Below, piece after piece: positions 62,281-64,000 of a DNA stretch of 64,000 bases (position 1 is the stretch's first letter; each line of letters starts with the position of its first letter). Made by a program: the position numbers and the translations under genes. The stretch is taken from contig CP099988.1 in NCBI GenBank assembly GCA_024167805.1, positions 1,620,001 to 1,684,000 on the forward strand, read 5' to 3'. The notes under the pieces are model-generated. The model had not been told where the DNA came from and did not search any database. It was given only the letters and a program-made list of their open reading frames with translations. The stretch is from Methanobacterium sp. ERen5. GTDB taxonomy: Archaea; Methanobacteriota; Methanobacteria; Methanobacteriales; Methanobacteriaceae.

Positions 62281-62613
62281 CACGTTGTTCCCTCCCCATT
62301 TTTATAATACCATAATACTAAATTTGGCACTATTTAAACCTTTCCTCAGAAATATTTAAATAGGATTTGGTAGTGTCAAGTTCACATTCAAATCATATAT
62401 AATTAATACTTAATACTTTTTTCTATTATCGTGATTATTTTTTTAGCTTTGAGTTTGCTAGGGGTGAACATTTGAAATGATTTCATGTATTTGTAACTAT
62501 TTCGTATGTTCTCAACCATCTAAAAATGGATGTGCAAATAATTATTAATCATTTCAACTAAATCTAATATCAATGACTGTGATGATGATTATTCAAAATT
62601 TTGGAGGATCAAA
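62281..62613. other. Divergent promoter region nikR / CBS gene
   Basis: 330 bases with no gene. It carries the nikR ribosome site and promoter on the minus side and the CBS gene leader on the plus side with GGAGG at about 62602-62606. Confidence 0.4.
62324..62379 (-). promoter_or_regulatory. Candidate NikR operator and nikR promoter
   Basis: Arms TTGGCACTA (62324-62332) and TAGTGTCAA (62371-62379) are inverted repeats with one mismatch and a 38-base spacer. On the minus strand GGTTTAAATAG and CTATTTAAATATT TATA-like boxes lie between or over them. NikR is a tetramer that binds paired half-sites, so autoregulation is plausible. The half-site is not the E. coli one. Confidence 0.4.
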
Positions 62614-63015
62614 ATGGAAGTCAAAGAAGCCATGAATCAGGGTGTAATAACTGTTAATCCAGAATCAAAGCCTTTAGATGCATTTAAAAAGATGTATAAA
62701 GAAGGTGTGCGAAGACTGTTTGTTTTAGATGGTAATGGAGATCCCAAGGGAGTAGTATCCTATTCAGATCTAATAGGAGTTTTAGGTAGCTTAAGACCCA
62801 CAAATAATGAAATGGCATCGTTAAATATATCAGATATCATGTCTGAGGATGTTATGACCATTGATTCAGACAATATGATAGAGGATGCTGCTAATTTAAT
62901 GGTTAGGGCAGATGTTTCGGGATTACTTGTTCTTGAGAAGGATAAACCAGTTGGAGTAATTACTAGAACAGATATCTGTAGAATGGTGGCAGCTGAACTT
63001 CTGATACCTGCATAA
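62614..63015 (+). CDS. Two-CBS-domain protein
   Basis: 133 residues with two CBS motifs (EAMNQGVITVNPES, MSEDVMTIDSDN) making one Bateman module and nothing else. Probably senses adenosyl ligands. GGAGGATC precedes the ATG. Stands alone opposite nikR; partner unknown. Confidence 0.88.
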   Translation: MEVKEAMNQGVITVNPESKPLDAFKKMYKEGVRRLFVLDGNGDPKGVVSYSDLIGVLGSLRPTNNEMASLNISDIMSEDVMTIDSDNMIEDAANLMVRADVSGLLVLEKDKPVGVITRTDICRMVAAELLIPA

Positions 63016-63485
<470 letters not shown>

Positions 63486-63525
63486 ATAGAATACTTTTGA
63501 CAACATACCATGGTTTTGCGTTACT

Positions 63526-63540
63526 GGTATATAAGCTTTT
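63526..63540 (-). promoter_or_regulatory. TATA box for the tRNA-Gly pair
   Basis: AAAAGCTTATATACC on the minus strand lies 41 bases upstream of the first tRNA, the usual spacing for a strong archaeal tRNA promoter. Confidence 0.6.
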
Positions 63541-63913
63541 AGGTTTGTAACCTTCATTAATAAAATTTCAACAAAATTTTCTGGGACAGAATCCCCAACT
63601 GGAAAGATTATTATTAATAAATTGAATCTCAAACACAAGATTTTATCCATTTATAATGGCTCTAAAAATTTATCAATTGATACTAATTAGAATTTAATGA
63701 TTTTTAATGATTAAACCCGTTAATAATTGAAATATTTGTTAAACAGATTTCCTTATCTTAAACTAAAACTGGACATTAATTTTATATAGCATGATCATTC
63801 AAGAATGAAGATATTACTATAAAACAACAATGAATATAAAATTAGGATCAAATCAAATTTATTCAGTTGAATGATTAACAAAAAAGTTCAAGATCGATTG
63901 TGATGGTGTTAAA
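63541..63913. other. Intergenic region before the trkA-like gene
   Basis: AT-rich, no gene. TTTATATAG at 63781-63789 is a TATA-like candidate on the plus strand, about 125 bases before the trkA-like start. Confidence 0.35.
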
Positions 63914-64000
63914 ATGTACGTGGTTATAATGGGTGGGGAAGGGTTGGTCTTGCACTGGCATCTTCCTTGGTTTCAGTTGGAAATGATGTAACTTTAATAG
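63914..64000 (+). CDS. trkA: TrkA-N domain protein, partial, frameshifted as read
   Basis: The gene runs off the right edge. ATG 63914 opens MYVVIMGG, the start of a TrkA Rossmann domain, but the frame breaks in G4 at 63935-63938. Five G residues would give MGGGRVGLALASSLVSVGNDVTLI, a standard TrkA NAD-binding start. TrkA regulates potassium uptake or is a KTN subunit. Only the first 29 codons are present. Confidence 0.72.

Overview
The window reads as mesophilic, AT-rich chromosome of a pseudomurein-walled methanogen, most likely Methanobacterium or a close relative (Methanobacteriales). The support is archaeal information machinery (AlaRS with an archaeal N-terminal zinc region, P0/P1-type stalk proteins, Spt5, SecE, TFE, MBF1, PAN), an archaeal lipid gene (GGGP synthase), methanogen cofactor genes (comA, a DUF39-ferredoxin protein, tfuA), hydrogenase maturation genes (hypD, hycI), nikR, and a pseudomurein-type cluster with MraY-like, Mur-ligase and CarB-like ATP-grasp genes. 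Starts are ATG, GTG or TTG behind clear GGAGG/GGTGA ribosome sites. No CRISPR array, rRNA operon, IS element or prophage was seen.

Layout. 0-9 kb: the start of an adhesin-like gene, tsr3-rpl40e, GGGP synthase, a DUF169 protein, a 1142-residue surface protein with SBBP and Ig-like repeats, a MobA-like nucleotidyltransferase and an unknown secreted protein. 9-16.7 kb: a Mur-ligase-like gene, hypD, phosphoglycolate phosphatase, a PmbA/TldD-family protein, several small genes and a DUF39-ferredoxin sulfurtransferase-like protein. 16.8-24.6 kb (all minus): alaS, the stalk/L10/L1/L11/spt5/secE ribosomal-translocation block and ftsZ. 26.5-30.4 kb: comA followed by a tightly packed ABC ATPase, SIMIBI GTPase, Fe-S protein and CofE-like protein. 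30.7-36.9 kb: TFE, an HD protein, a bactofilin-like protein with a YhbD-like regulator, tfuA-larE, CBS and Usp proteins. 37-50 kb: serS, an amidohydrolase, carB, carA, rimI, a Ca-type P-ATPase, cbiJ and PAN. 50-62 kb: MBF1, DUF356, two membrane-anchored unknowns, the pseudomurein cluster, hycI, a methyltransferase and nikR. The window ends with a CBS protein, two tRNA-Gly genes and a truncated trkA-like gene.

The most important technical observation is that at least eight genes, including ftsZ, three cell-wall or neighbouring genes and both end-of-window genes, are broken by loss of exactly one base, mostly in a homopolymer. Adding one base back restores a full-length family member and an integral codon count wherever both gene ends are visible. 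This looks like systematic homopolymer under-calling in the sequence rather than biology. I annotate these as single genes over their full extent.

The best candidates for undescribed biology are the comA-coupled ABC/GTPase/Fe-S/CofE-like module, the tfuA-larE pair, the archaeal YhbD-bactofilin pair with an inverted repeat at its promoter, the membrane protein pair beside the pseudomurein cluster, and a 590-bp intergenic region with strong hairpins upstream of MBF1.
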